Assembly: GCF_030552895.1 (NCBI RefSeq)
Contig: NZ_CP130649.1
Location: forward strand, 372,001 to 436,000
Length of the DNA stretch: 64,000 bases
Reading direction: 5' to 3'
Source: Tatumella ptyseos
GTDB taxonomy: Bacteria > Pseudomonadota > Gammaproteobacteria > Enterobacterales > Enterobacteriaceae
This document shows positions 45,309-55,900 of the stretch, piece after piece (position 1 is the stretch's first letter; each line of letters begins with the position of its first letter). A model generated the notes under the pieces. It saw only the letters and a program-made list of their open reading frames with translations, made no database searches and was not told the DNA's origin. The position numbers and the translations under genes were made by a program.

Positions 45309-46210
45309 GTCTATATTTCTAACTATTATCTGTTGTCGCTACTGTGAGCTATCTAAGTATTCATATTTACATGACCCGATATCTTGAAGCGTGTTCTGTT
45401 CAATATAGAAAACCCTCTAAAGACTTGATCCTGCTTGGATCTTTACGGAATTGATCACTATTAAATCCCCATATAAAGGTGATTTTTATTCTATTAATTT
45501 TACCTTTTCATTAAAAGTGACCAATTTAAAATAAAATCAAATTATTTTGTGAAATTAATTATCTACAATTTTGTATTGTTTTTGTTTTTTTAAATGCTTC
45601 TTCTAGAAAATTATTTGCACGACTTATTTGAAATAAGCCTTTCTAAAGCGCTCTGAACATAATCAGAGCTGTAACTTCTCAATTTTTTCAGAAATTTTTT
45701 TACTCGAAAGTTAAACTTTAGTTCTGGTGAAAACCAACAGTTGGAGGTTTTTTCTGCTTAAAATTCGGGTAAAAATAGTTTTTTATTGAAAAATTTGATT
45801 ATTTAGATTTTTTCACTAATCAGGCTGAATTGTAATTATTAGTTGGTTTTTTTTATTAACTTGAATTAATGTGCTGTTAAATTGGATTTTTTAGGTTAAG
45901 TAGCTGGTTGTGTTTTAATGTATAGACTTTCAATATGATTTCTATTCTGTCTCCTGAATTAATCAAAATTGGGCTGTTAAGACGTTCAGCTTTCACAATA
46001 GTCTTGATCTAGCCACCACCTAATCTCCGAAGGAATGATAAAAAATATTTATCGAACATGTCATTGCATTGTTTTTTTCTTTTCTCTAGTTTCACTAGGC
46101 AGTAAATATATTAAGAATAATCTCACTAACTTAAATCCGGATATTTGACGGAAATCAAGGGCGCACGTCCCAAAAATCTAACCACCAGAAATATTATTGA
46201 GGCTAACTCT
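45309..46210. other. AT-rich 0.9-kb region upstream of the adhesin gene
   Basis: No gene is supported here. The region is strongly AT-rich with many T and A runs, as in horizontally acquired or H-NS-bound promoters. A weak terminator-like hairpin (aaaacc/ggtttt, 45730-45751, followed by T) lies about 460 bp before the adhesin start and could act in a long leader. I could not assign a riboswitch. Confidence 0.5.
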
Positions 46211-47335
46211 ATGTTTAATATCGTCGCTTTATCGAAAGAAAATGGAAGTAGCTCTACAATACATTCTTCGGAAGTTACGCTAGATTCTGCCTCGATATTA
46301 AAAATCTCTGTTAGCCGGGAAGATATTAAAAGCTTCTCCCGCGTCAATAATGATTTGGTCATCGAACTAAATGATCATCAAAAAATCACTATTAAAGATT
46401 TCTTCACTGTTGGCCCTAATGGACAGCACAATGATTTGGTAATAGTTGACCCACATGATGGAGCATTATGGTGGCTTGAAAATCCTGGCACTGATGCTGC
46501 GAAATATACGTCAATCAGTTCTTTGTCTGAAGTAGGCACATCAGCTGTAGCAGCAGATGAGCATATTGGTGCTTGGGTAATGGCTGGGGCGGCGTTACTT
46601 GGTATCGGTGCCATGATTTTAGGTGCTTCGAATTCTCATCACAGCGATTCGCAAGCTAGTACGAGTAATAGTGGGGGGGATTCTCCTTCTACTCCTGGTA
46701 CTTCAGGCGATGACACGACAGCGCCCGCCGAACCAAGTGAGATTCAGCTAAGTAATGACGGTTTGACTATCACGGGTAAGGCGGAAGCCGGCTCAACCGT
46801 TACGATTAAAGATGCTGACGGTAATACGCTCGGCACTGCCACGGCTGGTAGCGACGGCACCTTCAGTGTGACCCTGCCTACCGCACAGACTAATGGTCAG
46901 ACTTTAAGTGTGACGGCGACCGATGCGGCGGGAAATGTTTCTTCAGCAGCGTCGATTACCGCAGCAGATACCACGGCACCGGCAGCACCGACTGATGTTG
47001 CTGTCAGCGATGACGGTTTAACTGTCACGGGTAAGGCGGAAGCTGGCTCAACCGTTACGATCAAAGATGCCGAGGGTAATACGCTCGGTACTGCCACGGT
47101 CGGTAGCGATGGCACCTTCAGTGTGACCCTGCCTACCGCACAGACTAATGGTCAGACCTTGAGTGTGACGGCGACTGATGCAGCGGGAAATGTTTCTTCA
47201 GTAGCAACTATCACCGCAGCAGACACCACTGCGCCAGCAATACCGACTGATGTTGCTGTCAGCGATGACGGTTTAACTGTCACGGGTAAGGCGGAAGCCG
47301 GCTCAACCGTTACGATCAAAAGATGCCGACGGTAA
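46211..47335 (+). CDS. Adhesin N-terminal open fragment
   Basis: The uninterrupted first frame of the adhesin: prefix domain, hydrophobic segment, Ser/Gly-rich linker and the first Ig-like repeats. It ends at an extra A in a run of four A at 47318-47321, where all other copies have three. Restoring AAA joins it to the next frame. Confidence 0.6.
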   Translation: MFNIVALSKENGSSSTIHSSEVTLDSASILKISVSREDIKSFSRVNNDLVIELNDHQKITIKDFFTVGPNGQHNDLVIVDPHDGALWWLENPGTDAAKYTSISSLSEVGTSAVAADEHIGAWVMAGAALLGIGAMILGASNSHHSDSQASTSNSGGDSPSTPGTSGDDTTAPAEPSEIQLSNDGLTITGKAEAGSTVTIKDADGNTLGTATAGSDGTFSVTLPTAQTNGQTLSVTATDAAGNVSSAASITAADTTAPAAPTDVAVSDDGLTVTGKAEAGSTVTIKDAEGNTLGTATVGSDGTFSVTLPTAQTNGQTLSVTATDAAGNVSSVATITAADTTAPAIPTDVAVSDDGLTVTGKAEAGSTVTIKRCRR

Positions 47336-50300
47336 TACGCTCGGTACTGCCACGGTCGGTAGTGATGGCACTTTCAGTGTGACCCTGCCTACCGCACAGA
47401 CTAATGGTCAGACCTTAAGTGTGACGGCGACCGATACGGCGGGAAATGTTTCTTCAGCAGCAACCATCACCGCGACGGATACCACGGCTCCAGCCGAACC
47501 AAGTGGTATTCAATTAAGTAACGATGGCACAATCCTTTCAGGTAAAGGCGAAGCGGGATCTACCATCACAGTCAAAGATGCCGAGGGTAATACGCTCGGT
47601 ACTGCCACGGTCAGTAGCGATGGCACCTTCAGTGTGACCCTGCCTACCGCACAGACCAATGGTCAGACCTTGAGTGTGACGGCGACCGATGCAGCGGGAA
47701 ATGTTTCTTCAGCAGCAACCATCACCGCAGCAGATATCACTGCGCCAGCAACACCGACTGATGTTGCTGTCAGCGATGACGTTTTAACTGTCACGGGTAA
47801 GGCGGAAGCTGGCTCAACCGTTACGATCAAAGATGCTGACGGTAATACGCTCGGTACTGCCACGGTCGGTAGTGATGGCACTTTCAGTGTGACCCTGCCT
47901 ACCGCACAGACCAATGGTCAGACCTTGAGTGTGACGGCGACCGATGCGGCGGGAAATGTTTCTTCAGTAGCAACTATCACCGCAGTAGATACCACTGCGC
48001 CAGCAACACCGACTGATGTTGCTGTCAGCGATGACGGTTTAACTGTCACGGGTAAGGCGGAAGCTGGCTCAACCGTTACGATCAAAGATGCTGACGGTAA
48101 TACGCTCGGTACTGCCACGGTCGGTAGTGATGGCACTTTCAGTGTGACCCTGCCTACCGCACAGACTAATGGTCAGACCTTAAGTGTGACGGCGACCGAT
48201 GCGGCGGGAAATGTTTCTTCAGCAGCAACTATCACCGCAGCAGACACTACTGCGCCAGCAATACCGACTGATGTTGCTGTCAGCGATGACGGTTTAACTG
48301 TCACGGGTAAGGCGGAAGCCGGCTCAACCGTTACGATCAAAGATGCCGACGGTAATACGCTCGGTACTGCCACGGTCGGTAGTGATGGCACTTTCAGTGT
48401 GACCCTGCCTACCGCACAGACTAATGGTCAGACCTTAATTGTGACGGCGACCGATACGGCGGGAAATGTTTCTTCAGCAGCAACCATCACCGCGACGGAT
48501 ACCACGGCTCCAGCCGAACCAAGTGGTATTCAATTAAGTAACGATGGCACAATCCTTTCAGGTAAAGGCGAAGCGGGATCTACCATCACAGTCAAAGATG
48601 CCGAGGGTAATACGCTCGGTACTGCCACGGTCAGTAGCGATGGCACCTTCAGTGTGACCCTGCCTACCGCACAGACCAATGGTCAGACCTTGAGTGTGAC
48701 GGCGACCGATGCAGCGGGAAATGTTTCTTCAGCAGCAACCATCACCGCAGCAGATATCACTGCGCCAGCAACACCGACTGATGTTGCTGTCAGCGATGAC
48801 GGTTTAACTGTCACGGGTAAGGCGGAAGCTGGCTCAACCGTTACGATCAAAGATGCTGACGGTAATACGCTCGGTACTGCCACGGTCGGTAGTGATGGCA
48901 CTTTCAGTGTGACCCTGCCTACCGCACAGACTAATGGTCAGACCTTAAGTGTGACGGCGACCGATGCAGCGGGAAATGTTTCTTCAGCAGCAACCATCAC
49001 CGCAGCAGATATCACTGCGCCTACTGAACCAAGTGGTATTCAAATAAGTGACGATGGCACAATCCTTTCAGGTAAAGGCGAAGCGGAATCTACCATCACA
49101 GTCAAAGATGCCGAGGGTAATACGCTCGGTACTGCCACGGTCGGTAGCGATGGCACCTTCAGTGTGACCCTGCCTACCGCACAGACTAATGGTCAGACCT
49201 TAAGTGTGACGGCGACCGATGCGGCGGGAAATGTTTCTTCAGTAGCAACTATCACCGCAGCAGATATCACTGCGCCTACTGAACCAAGTGGTATTCAAAT
49301 AAGTGACGATGGCACAATCCTTTCAGGTAAAGGCGAAGCGGGATCTACCATCACAGTCAAAGATGCCGAGGGTAATACGCTCGGTACTGCCACGGTCGGT
49401 AGCGATGGCACCTTCAGTGTGACCCTGCCTACCGCACAGACTAATGGTCAGACCTTAGTGTGACGGCGACTGATGCAGCGGGAAATGTTTCTTCAGCAGC
49501 AACTATCACCGCAGCAGATATCACTGCGCCTACTGAACCAAGTGGTATTCAAATAAGTGACGATGGCACAATCCTTTCAGGTAAAGGCGAAGCGGGATCT
49601 ACCATCACAGTCAAAGATGCCGAGGGTAATACGCTCGGTACTGCCACGGTCGGTAGCGATGGCACTTTCAGTGTGACCCTGCCTACCGCACAGACCAATG
49701 GTCAGACCTTGAGTGTGACGGCGACCTGCGGCGGGAAATGTTTCTTCAGTAGCAACTATCACCGCAGTAGATACCACTGCGCCAGCAACACCCTGATGTT
49801 GCTGTCACAGACTTTAATGGTCAGACTGATGTGACGGCTGTGCAGCGATGGAAATGTTTCTTCAGCAGCAACTATCACCGCAGCAGATATCACTGCGCCT
49901 ACTGAACCAAGTGGTATTCAAATAAGTGACGATGGCACAATCCTTTCAGGTAAAGGCGAAGCGTTTACCATCACAGTCAAAGATGCCGAGGGTAATACGC
50001 TCGGTACTGCCACGGTCGGTAGCGATGGCACTTTCAGTGTGACCCTGCCTACCGCACAGACCAATGGTCAGACCTTGAGTGTGACGGCGACCGATGCGGC
50101 GGGAAATGTTTCTTCAGCAGCAACTATCACCGCAGTAGATACCACTGCGCCAGCAACACCGACTGATGTTGCTGTCAGCGATGACGGTTTAACTGTCACG
50201 GGTAAGGCGGAAGCCAGCTCAACCGTTACGATCAAAGATGCTGACGGTAATACGCTCGGTACTGCCACGGTCGGTAGTGATGGCACTTTCAGTGTGACCC

Positions 50301-53300
50301 TGCCTACCGCACAGACTAATGGTCAGACCTTAAGTGTGACGGCGACCGATGCGGCGGGAAATGTTTCTTCAGCAGCAACTATCACCGCAGCAGACACCAC
50401 TGCGCCAGCAATACCGACTGATGTTGCTGTCAGCGATGACGGTTTAACTGTCACGGGTAAGGCGGAAGCCAGCTCAACCGTTACGATCAAAGATGCTGAC
50501 GGTAATACGCTGGTACTGCCTCGGTCGGTAGTGATGGCACTTTCAGTGTGACCCTGCCTACCGCACAGACCAATGGTCAGACCTTAAGTGTGACGGCGAC
50601 CGATGCAGCGGGAAATGTTTCTTCAGCAGCAACTATCACCGCGACGGATACCACTGCGCCAGCAACACCGACTGATGTTGCTGTCAGCGATGACGGTTTA
50701 ACTGTCACGGGTAAGGCGGAAGCTGGCTCAACCGTTACGATCAAAGATGCTGACGGTAATACGCTCGGTACTGCCACGGTCGGTAGCGATGGCACTTTCA
50801 GTGTGACCCTGCCTACCGCACAGACCAATGGTCAGACCTTAAGTGTGACGGCGACCGATGCGGCGGGAAATGTTTCTTCAGCAGCAACTATCACCGCGAC
50901 GGATACCACGGCTCCAGCCGAACCAAGTGGTATTCAATTAAGTAACGATGGCACAATCCTTTCAGGTAAAGGCGAAGCCGGCTCAACTGTTACGATCAAA
51001 GATGCTGACGGTAATACGCTCGGCACTGCCACGGTCGGTAGTGATGGCACTTTCAGTGTGACCCTGCCTACCGCACAGACCAATGGTCAGACCTTAAGTG
51101 TGACGGCGACCGATGCGGCGGGAAATGTTTCTTCAGCAGCGTCTATCACCGCAGCAGATACCACTGCGCCAGCAACACCGACTGATGTCGCTGTCAGCGA
51201 TGACGGTCTGACTGTCACGGGTAAGGCGGAAGCCGGATCGACAGTAGCAATCAAAGATGCCGAGGGTAATACCCTCGGTACTGCCACGGTCAGTAGCGAT
51301 GGCACTTTCAGTGTGACCCTGCCTACCGCACAGACCAATGGTCAGACCTTAAGTGTGACGGCGACTGATGCAGCGGGAAATGTTTCTTCAGCAGCGTCTA
51401 TCACCGCAGCAGATACCACTGCGCCAGCAACACCGACTGATGTCGCTGTCAGCGATGACGGTCTGACTGTCACGGGTAAGGCGGAAGCCGGATCGACCAT
51501 TACGATCAAAGATGCTGAGGGTAGTACGCTTGGCAGTGCTACGGTGGGTAATGATGGTTCTTTTAGCGTTACCTTAAATACAGCAGAAACCAACGGCCAA
51601 AGCTTAAGTGCTACGGCAACAGATACTGCAGGCAACACCTCTTTAATAGCGACCGCTACGGCACCAGATACCACTGCACCAGTAGAACCAAGTAATGTTC
51701 AATTGGATGATGAGGGCACGACGGTTACAGGTAAAGGTGAGATAGGTTCAACTATCACAATTACTGATGAGAATGGTAAAGAATTAGGCTTAGGAACCGT
51801 TGCCGCCGATGGTACTTTCTCAATTACGTTAGATACACCGCAAACTAATGGTCAAACATTAGACGTCATTTCAACCGATAGTGCGAAAAATAGCTCTACG
51901 CCAGCTACTGTTATAGCAAAAGATTCAACTGCACCTAGTTTACCGACTGATCTTATGATCGATGAGTCTGATTTAACTTTATCAGGTAAGGGGGAAGCAG
52001 GGACTACGGTTAAGGTTTATGACAGTAATGGTGATGTGGTTATAACTGGATTAGTTGATGCAGATGGAATTTTCCAGATTAGATTACCGGACAGCCTATC
52101 AGCAAACCAAGACCTATCGGTATCCTTAACTGACTCCTCAAATAATGAGTCAGATAAAGGTTCCATTTATTACTTCGACGATACTGACTCTGACTCAGAC
52201 AGCGATTCGGACTCTGATAGCGACTCGGATTCAGACAGCGATTCCGACTCAGACAGCGACTCCGATTCTGATAGCGACTCGGATTCAGACAGCGACTCCG
52301 ATTCTGATAGTGACTCTGACTCAGACAGCGATTCTGACTCTGATAGTGACTCGGATTCAGACAGTGACTCCGATTCTGATAGCGACTCGGATTCTGACAG
52401 CGATTCTGACTCTGATAGCGACTCTGATAGCGACTCGGACTCTGATAGCGACTCGGACTCAGACAGCGACTCTGACTCCGATTCAGACAGCGACTCGGAC
52501 TCTGACAGTGATTCCGATTCTGACAGCGACTCCGATTCTGATAGTGACTCGGACTCAGACAGCGACTCGGACTCTGATAGCGACTCGGACTCAGACAGCG
52601 ATTCTGACTCTGATAGTGACTCGGATTCTGACAGCGACTCGGATTCAGACAGCGACTCGGATTCAGACAGCGACTCTGACTCCGATAGTGACTCTGACTC
52701 CGACAGCGATTCTGACTCTGATAGTGACTCGGATTCTGACAGCGACTCGGATTCAGACAGTGACTCTGACTCAGACAGCGATTCTGACTCAGATAGCGAC
52801 TCGGATTCAGACAGCGATTCCGATTCTGATAGCGATTCCGATTCTGATAGCGACTCTGACTCCGATAGTGACTCCGATTCAGACAGCGATTCCGACTCAG
52901 ACAGCGACTCGGATTCAGACAGCGACTCTGACTCTGATAGCGATTCCGATTCTGATAGTGACTCTGACTCAGACAGCGATTCCGATTCAGACAGCGACTC
53001 CGATTCTGATAGCGATTCCGACTCAGACAGCGATTCGGACTCTGATAGCGACTCGGATTCAGACAGCGACTCGGACTCTGATAGTGACTCCGATTCAGAC
53101 AGCGACTCGGATTCAGACAGCGATTCGGACTCTGATAGCGACTCCGATTCAGACAGTGACTCGGATTCAGACAGTGACTCGGATTCAGACAGCGATTCCG
53201 ATTCTGATAGTGACTCGGATTCAGACAGCGATTCCGACTCAGACAGTGACTCTGACTCTGACTCCGACAGCGACTCTGACTCCGACAGCGACTCTGACTC

Positions 53301-55818
53301 CGACAGCGACTCTGACTCTGATAGTGACTCGGACTCCGACAGCGACTCTGACTCAGATAGTGACTCGGATTCAGATAGCGATTCGGATTCTGACAGCGAC
53401 TCTGACTCTGATAGCGATTCCGATTCTGATAGCGACTCTGACTCTGATAGTGACTCGGATTCTGATAGTGACTCGGATTCCGACAGCGATTCCGACTCTG
53501 ACAGCGACTCGGACAGCGATTCCGATTCTGACAGCGACTCGGACTCTGATAGTGACTCGGATTCAGACAGCGATTCGGACTCTGATAGTGATTCGGATTC
53601 AGACAGTGACTCTGATTCCGACAGCGACTCGGATTCAGACAGCGACTCCGACTCTGATAGCGATTCGGACTCTGACAGCGATTCCGACTCAGATACTAGT
53701 ATTGAAGCCAATAATGATACTCACGAGTCTACCGTGACAGCTGTGCAAGATAATCTTAACGGTACTTCTGGGTCTATTACCGAGTTAGCAGGCTTGAGTT
53801 TATTAGGAAACACGGCACTACTCTCACTGTTATCGTCAAACAGCTTCACGTTTACGGTCGATAGCAATACATCCGAGAATGTCACGTTAGATGTTTCGGG
53901 GGGGGTCACCGTAGGGAGTGCGGCAATTCTCAATACTATCTTGTCATTACTAGGTGTGAGTTCGTTAACCGCGGATCTCTCCGTGATCGATACTTCAACC
54001 GGTGAGGTAGTACAAACCATTTCTAATGCAATAAGCATTACCGGAAGTGGATTAAGTTTGGTGTATAGCGGGGACGTGAATGTATCAGGCCTAACGAAGG
54101 GTACCTATACGGTCGCGATCTCATCGTCATCAAATGGCACCTTGCTTGAAACGTTAATCAATACATTGGCTAACTTAAACTTAGCGACATCGTTAGACGT
54201 TGAAATCACTGATTCTGTTCAGTACACCTACGGAACGACATCAGGAAACGTATTAACGACCGATACGGCAGGCGATGTTGCCGATACTGGGACTAGCATT
54301 CATGTCACAAGTGTTGTCGCGAGTTCGACTGATGATAGTTCAAGTGTGGCAGTTGCGAGTACCGGTGAAACAACTATAACAGGCGAGTATGGCGTACTAA
54401 CTATCGCAGCGGATGGTAGCTACTCCTACCAACCTTCAAGTGCTACCAGCAATATCGGTAAATCTGATGTCTTTACTTACACGATTACTGATGCCAGCGG
54501 TAATACAGCAACAGCGACCTTAACGCTGACGATTGAAGGCACGCATTCTACGGCGGTGGCAGATACCGTATCGGTTAGCACTGACACCGAATTAGCAGCG
54601 GGTACTAGCTTAACTTACACTACGAATACGCTTATCAGTGCCTTATCTATTGCAAAAAGCGCTACAGTTTCTAATACAGCGACAGAGTCCTTCACAGTAG
54701 CCTCAGGTACTACGTTGGATAGTGCAAGCTTGGTATTAAAGTTTAGTGCATCGAATAATACAATATTGGGGATTGCTAATAGTTCCACCACGACAGTTTC
54801 TGGAACATTGACGATCCTAAATGAAACGACAGGAGACTCTGAGTCGACAACGCTGTCAAATATCACGCTTTCTGCGTTGACTCTTTACAATTCCACTCAA
54901 ACTCTTTCGCTTTCTTCTCTGGGGCTTAGCGAGTTAACCGAAGGGGACTATACGGTCACTTTTGTTTACAGTGCGTCTAATACTGCACTCTTAGGGGGAT
55001 CTGGCGGGACATCACTTACTGTGACCAGCTCCTTATCTGGAACTTCGGTCGATACGACTCATCACTACACTGAATCCGAAACCGCGACCGGCAATATCCT
55101 GGACGGTACGGACTCTGATAGCGTCGCCGACACCTTTGGCAGTGAATACCAGTCCTTTACTATTACCGGTAATAACGCTTCAGGAACGGCTGTCTCTTAT
55201 ACGGTGAGTGCGAGCGATAAATCGATTACCGATTCGAGTGGCAGCACAGTGAGTGGTGACTCGGTCACGTTGTACGGCAAGTACGGAACCCTAGTGTTAT
55301 CGGATGACGGTTCTTATACCTATACCTTAAAAGCGGGTATCGATACGTCGACCATTACCTCCAAGGAGACATTCAGTTATTCATTGAACGATAGCGATGG
55401 TACCTCATCGACCGCCAATTTAACCATCGATTTGCATCCAGTCATTACGGGTAGCGCCAATGCCGATACGATCACTAGTACGGCGTATGACGATACTTTC
55501 ACGACAGAAAGTGGAGCAGATACCGTGGTTTACAAATTACTTGCCGATGACAATACCGGAGGCAACGGTAGTGATACTTGGACTGACTTCTCTGTCAGTG
55601 ATGGCGACCACATTGATGTCTCTGCGCTACTTGTCGGTTGGGATGGTGAGTCGAGTACCTTAGGGAACTACGTTTCTGTCAGTCATACCGATGGTAATAC
55701 CGTTGTTTCGATTGACCGAGATGGAACGGGTAGTGCTTACAGCTCAACCACACTGGTCACCCTTGAAGGGGTGAATGTCACGCTCGATGAGTTAATTGAT
55801 CACAATTCATCATCATAA
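46211..55818 (+). CDS. Giant BapA-like, type-I-secreted Ser-Asp repeat adhesin (frame interrupted in this sequence)
   Basis: Cell-surface adhesin of about 3,200 residues if frames are restored. Order: a BapA/LapF-type prefix domain ([33 protein letters not shown]) with a Gly-rich hydrophobic segment ([20 protein letters not shown]); about 21 Ig-like repeats of 85 residues; about 503 residues of Ser-Asp; then a ~700-residue C-terminus with BapA/VCBS-like domains ([30 protein letters not shown]) and a type I secretion target end ([31 protein letters not shown]). ATG 46211 (gagg upstream) is chosen over TTG 46145. Small indels near 47318, 49456, 49726, 49793-49850 and 50510 break the frame. No LapG-type TAAG/PAAG site was found. 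Exporter genes follow. Confidence 0.8.
46719..52170 (+). repeat. About 21 tandem 255-bp Ig-like repeats
   Basis: The unit is 85 residues: [20 protein letters not shown], then [20 protein letters not shown], then [20 protein letters not shown] and a [15 protein letters not shown] end. Two alternating variants exist at the N-part ([13 protein letters not shown] and [13 protein letters not shown]), and the last three units (from about 51500) diverge strongly. Near-perfect identity in the middle copies indicates recent expansion or gene conversion. Confidence 0.9.
47379..49463 (+). CDS. Adhesin middle open fragment (Ig-like repeats)
   Basis: A reading frame of 694 codons composed only of 85-residue Ig-like repeats; the ATG is internal to the repeat, so this is a fragment and not an independent gene. 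It ends because one A is missing in gaccttagtg (near 49456) relative to gaccttaagtg elsewhere. Confidence 0.5.
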   Translation: MTLPTAQTNGQTLSVTATDTAGNVSSAATITATDTTAPAEPSGIQLSNDGTILSGKGEAGSTITVKDAEGNTLGTATVSSDGTFSVTLPTAQTNGQTLSVTATDAAGNVSSAATITAADITAPATPTDVAVSDDVLTVTGKAEAGSTVTIKDADGNTLGTATVGSDGTFSVTLPTAQTNGQTLSVTATDAAGNVSSVATITAVDTTAPATPTDVAVSDDGLTVTGKAEAGSTVTIKDADGNTLGTATVGSDGTFSVTLPTAQTNGQTLSVTATDAAGNVSSAATITAADTTAPAIPTDVAVSDDGLTVTGKAEAGSTVTIKDADGNTLGTATVGSDGTFSVTLPTAQTNGQTLIVTATDTAGNVSSAATITATDTTAPAEPSGIQLSNDGTILSGKGEAGSTITVKDAEGNTLGTATVSSDGTFSVTLPTAQTNGQTLSVTATDAAGNVSSAATITAADITAPATPTDVAVSDDGLTVTGKAEAGSTVTIKDADGNTLGTATVGSDGTFSVTLPTAQTNGQTLSVTATDAAGNVSSAATITAADITAPTEPSGIQISDDGTILSGKGEAESTITVKDAEGNTLGTATVGSDGTFSVTLPTAQTNGQTLSVTATDAAGNVSSVATITAADITAPTEPSGIQISDDGTILSGKGEAGSTITVKDAEGNTLGTATVGSDGTFSVTLPTAQTNGQTLV
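50548..55818 (+). CDS. Adhesin C-terminal open fragment (last repeats, Ser-Asp region, secretion signal)
   Basis: The largest uninterrupted frame, 1,756 codons: about six Ig-like repeats, the whole Ser-Asp tract, the C-terminal domains and the type I secretion end. Its apparent start is internal to a repeat; the real frame joins upstream at a missing C near 50510 (gctggtactg versus gctcggtactg). Confidence 0.6.
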   Translation: MTLPTAQTNGQTLSVTATDAAGNVSSAATITATDTTAPATPTDVAVSDDGLTVTGKAEAGSTVTIKDADGNTLGTATVGSDGTFSVTLPTAQTNGQTLSVTATDAAGNVSSAATITATDTTAPAEPSGIQLSNDGTILSGKGEAGSTVTIKDADGNTLGTATVGSDGTFSVTLPTAQTNGQTLSVTATDAAGNVSSAASITAADTTAPATPTDVAVSDDGLTVTGKAEAGSTVAIKDAEGNTLGTATVSSDGTFSVTLPTAQTNGQTLSVTATDAAGNVSSAASITAADTTAPATPTDVAVSDDGLTVTGKAEAGSTITIKDAEGSTLGSATVGNDGSFSVTLNTAETNGQSLSATATDTAGNTSLIATATAPDTTAPVEPSNVQLDDEGTTVTGKGEIGSTITITDENGKELGLGTVAADGTFSITLDTPQTNGQTLDVISTDSAKNSSTPATVIAKDSTAPSLPTDLMIDESDLTLSGKGEAGTTVKVYDSNGDVVITGLVDADGIFQIRLPDSLSANQDLSVSLTDSSNNESDKGSIYYFDDTDSDSDSDSDSDSDSDSDSDSDSDSDSDSDSDSDSDSDSDSDSDSDSDSDSDSDSDSDSDSDSDSDSDSDSDSDSDSDSDSDSDSDSDSDSDSDSDSDSDSDSDSDSDSDSDSDSDSDSDSDSDSDSDSDSDSDSDSDSDSDSDSDSDSDSDSDSDSDSDSDSDSDSDSDSDSDSDSDSDSDSDSDSDSDSDSDSDSDSDSDSDSDSDSDSDSDSDSDSDSDSDSDSDSDSDSDSDSDSDSDSDSDSDSDSDSDSDSDSDSDSDSDSDSDSDSDSDSDSDSDSDSDSDSDSDSDSDSDSDSDSDSDSDSDSDSDSDSDSDSDSDSDSDSDSDSDSDSDSDSDSDSDSDSDSDSDSDSDSDSDSDSDSDSDSDSDSDSDSDSDSDSDSDSDSDSDSDSDSDSDSDSDSDSDSDSDSDSDSDSDSDSDSDSDSDSDSDSDSDSDSDSDSDSDSDSDSDSDSDSDSDSDSDSDSDSDSDSDSDSDSDSDSDSDSDSDSDSDSDSDSDTSIEANNDTHESTVTAVQDNLNGTSGSITELAGLSLLGNTALLSLLSSNSFTFTVDSNTSENVTLDVSGGVTVGSAAILNTILSLLGVSSLTADLSVIDTSTGEVVQTISNAISITGSGLSLVYSGDVNVSGLTKGTYTVAISSSSNGTLLETLINTLANLNLATSLDVEITDSVQYTYGTTSGNVLTTDTAGDVADTGTSIHVTSVVASSTDDSSSVAVASTGETTITGEYGVLTIAADGSYSYQPSSATSNIGKSDVFTYTITDASGNTATATLTLTIEGTHSTAVADTVSVSTDTELAAGTSLTYTTNTLISALSIAKSATVSNTATESFTVASGTTLDSASLVLKFSASNNTILGIANSSTTTVSGTLTILNETTGDSESTTLSNITLSALTLYNSTQTLSLSSLGLSELTEGDYTVTFVYSASNTALLGGSGGTSLTVTSSLSGTSVDTTHHYTESETATGNILDGTDSDSVADTFGSEYQSFTITGNNASGTAVSYTVSASDKSITDSSGSTVSGDSVTLYGKYGTLVLSDDGSYTYTLKAGIDTSTITSKETFSYSLNDSDGTSSTANLTIDLHPVITGSANADTITSTAYDDTFTTESGADTVVYKLLADDNTGGNGSDTWTDFSVSDGDHIDVSALLVGWDGESSTLGNYVSVSHTDGNTVVSIDRDGTGSAYSSTTLVTLEGVNVTLDELIDHNSSS
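52186..53694 (+). repeat. Ser-Asp dipeptide repeat tract, about 503 residues
   Basis: The reading frame is purely alternating Ser and Asp. At DNA level there is an 18-bp super-repeat: GAY-AGY-GAY-TCN-GAY-TCN, so every third Ser uses an AGY codon and the others TCN. This phase holds for nearly the whole tract with only a few 6- or 12-bp slips. It resembles staphylococcal Sdr/Clf stalks, which span the cell wall and are glycosylated. Confidence 0.95.
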
Positions 55819-55824
55819 TGATTA

Positions 55825-55849
55825 AGCGGGAGGTAACTCCCGCTTTTTT
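55825..55849 (+). terminator. Intrinsic terminator after the adhesin gene
   Basis: Stem aagcgggag/ctcccgctt with loop gtaa and a T-run, shortly after the adhesin stop. It separates the adhesin from the exporter genes, perhaps only partly. Confidence 0.85.
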
Positions 55850-55900
55850 ACGTCTGTAATAAATTAAAAAGTTTTACTATCGACGCAAGAGAGTTGTTTT

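Noticed and set aside
46145..46210. Upstream TTG start for the adhesin
   Set aside because: No ribosome site; ATG 46211 has gagg at correct spacing and begins the prefix domain properly.
46897..51674. Regular series of 72-110-codon antisense frames
   Set aside because: They recur every 255 bp as shadows of the Ig-like repeats.
46719..52170. CRISPR-like spacing of direct repeats
   Set aside because: The whole 255-bp unit is coding and nearly identical; there are no short repeats with unique spacers.
52170..53711. 513-codon antisense frame (Ser-Glu-Leu pattern) and 530-codon second forward frame over the Ser-Asp tract
   Set aside because: Both are by-products of the 18-bp repeat, which has few chances for stops. 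They lack domains and credible starts; the Ser-Asp frame is continuous with real domains on both sides.
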